Below are positions 5,398 through 5,454 of a stretch of DNA of 5,454 nucleotides, one piece after another. The number at the start of each line of letters is the position of its first letter. The stretch's first letter is position 1. A program made the translations under genes and the position numbers. The notes beneath the pieces are model-generated. The model worked only from the letters and a program-made list of their open reading frames with translations. It did no database searches and was not told where the DNA came from. Source of the stretch: Anaerolineae bacterium (GTDB lineage: Bacteria; Chloroflexota; Anaerolineae; Aggregatilineales; UBA3940); contig JAFGNO010000047.1 of the NCBI GenBank assembly GCA_016926985.1, positions 1-5,454 of the forward strand, read 5' to 3'.

Positions 5398-5454
5398 GTC
5401 TTGCCTCCCACGAGTCTGCGAAACCAACCAAAGGGGGAAGGGAGAAACGCTGTC
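5398..5454. other. Right-edge sequence, no gene recognised
   Basis: The minus strand is open from the right edge to a TGA at 5362-5364 (30 codons), running through the hairpin. The translated text (for example QTRGRQDRVAAEAATRQE) looks like a translated palindrome, not a protein domain. I see no promoter here for the lipoprotein gene. Confidence 0.3.

Noticed and set aside
5362..5454. 30-codon minus-strand open frame entering from the right edge as the end of an upstream gene
   Set aside because: It passes through the palindrome and shows no domain; there is too little sequence to call it.
1..5454. A new defence, CRISPR or biosynthetic system
   Set aside because: All sizeable coding sequence is accounted for by an IS end, a Tn3-type transposase, a tyrosine recombinase and one lipoprotein. 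No arrays, RNA genes or unexplained gene clusters are visible.

Overview
The window is bacterial, and most of it is a damaged transposon. Reading from the right, on the minus strand, it holds: a lipoprotein gene (4060-5292); a short regulatory and recombination region (about 3880-4030); a tyrosine recombinase gene of the TnpI type (3869-2815); and a Tn3-family transposase gene, tnpA (2803-82). At the extreme left edge, on the plus strand, are the last 22 codons and terminal sequence of what looks like an IS3-family insertion sequence, which has cut off the 3' end of tnpA.

The order recombination site, then tyrosine recombinase, then tnpA, all one way and with 11 bp between the two genes, is that of the Tn4430-like branch of the Tn3 family. 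There TnpA makes a replicative cointegrate and TnpI resolves it at an internal recombination site (IRS). A candidate IRS lies just upstream of the recombinase: three copies of a GTGAAG-cored motif, two inverted and one direct. A candidate promoter lies inside it.

Both genes are broken, but lightly. tnpA has one in-frame amber codon (2264-2266) and two single-base losses 62 bp apart (near 965 and 903). tnpI has one single-base loss (near 3324). All catalytic residues of both enzymes can still be read once the frame is restored. Either the element decayed recently or some of the frameshifts are sequencing errors; each fits loss of one base from a short homopolymer. The IS insertion is a separate event that removed about the last 80 codons of tnpA.

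Right of about 4030 the sequence becomes visibly richer in A+T, which suggests the transposon boundary is near there. The gene beyond it encodes a lipoprotein with an 18-residue tandem-repeat linker and a probable beta-propeller domain. It may be host sequence or an older passenger gene. Upstream of it are a possible 14-codon leader ORF and a strong GC-rich hairpin. The host cannot be named with confidence. Lipoproteins with Thr/Glu/Pro-rich linkers before a propeller are common in Chloroflexota, so that phylum is a weak guess. I saw no new defence or biosynthetic system; the most interesting parts are the candidate IRS and the layered inactivation of the element.
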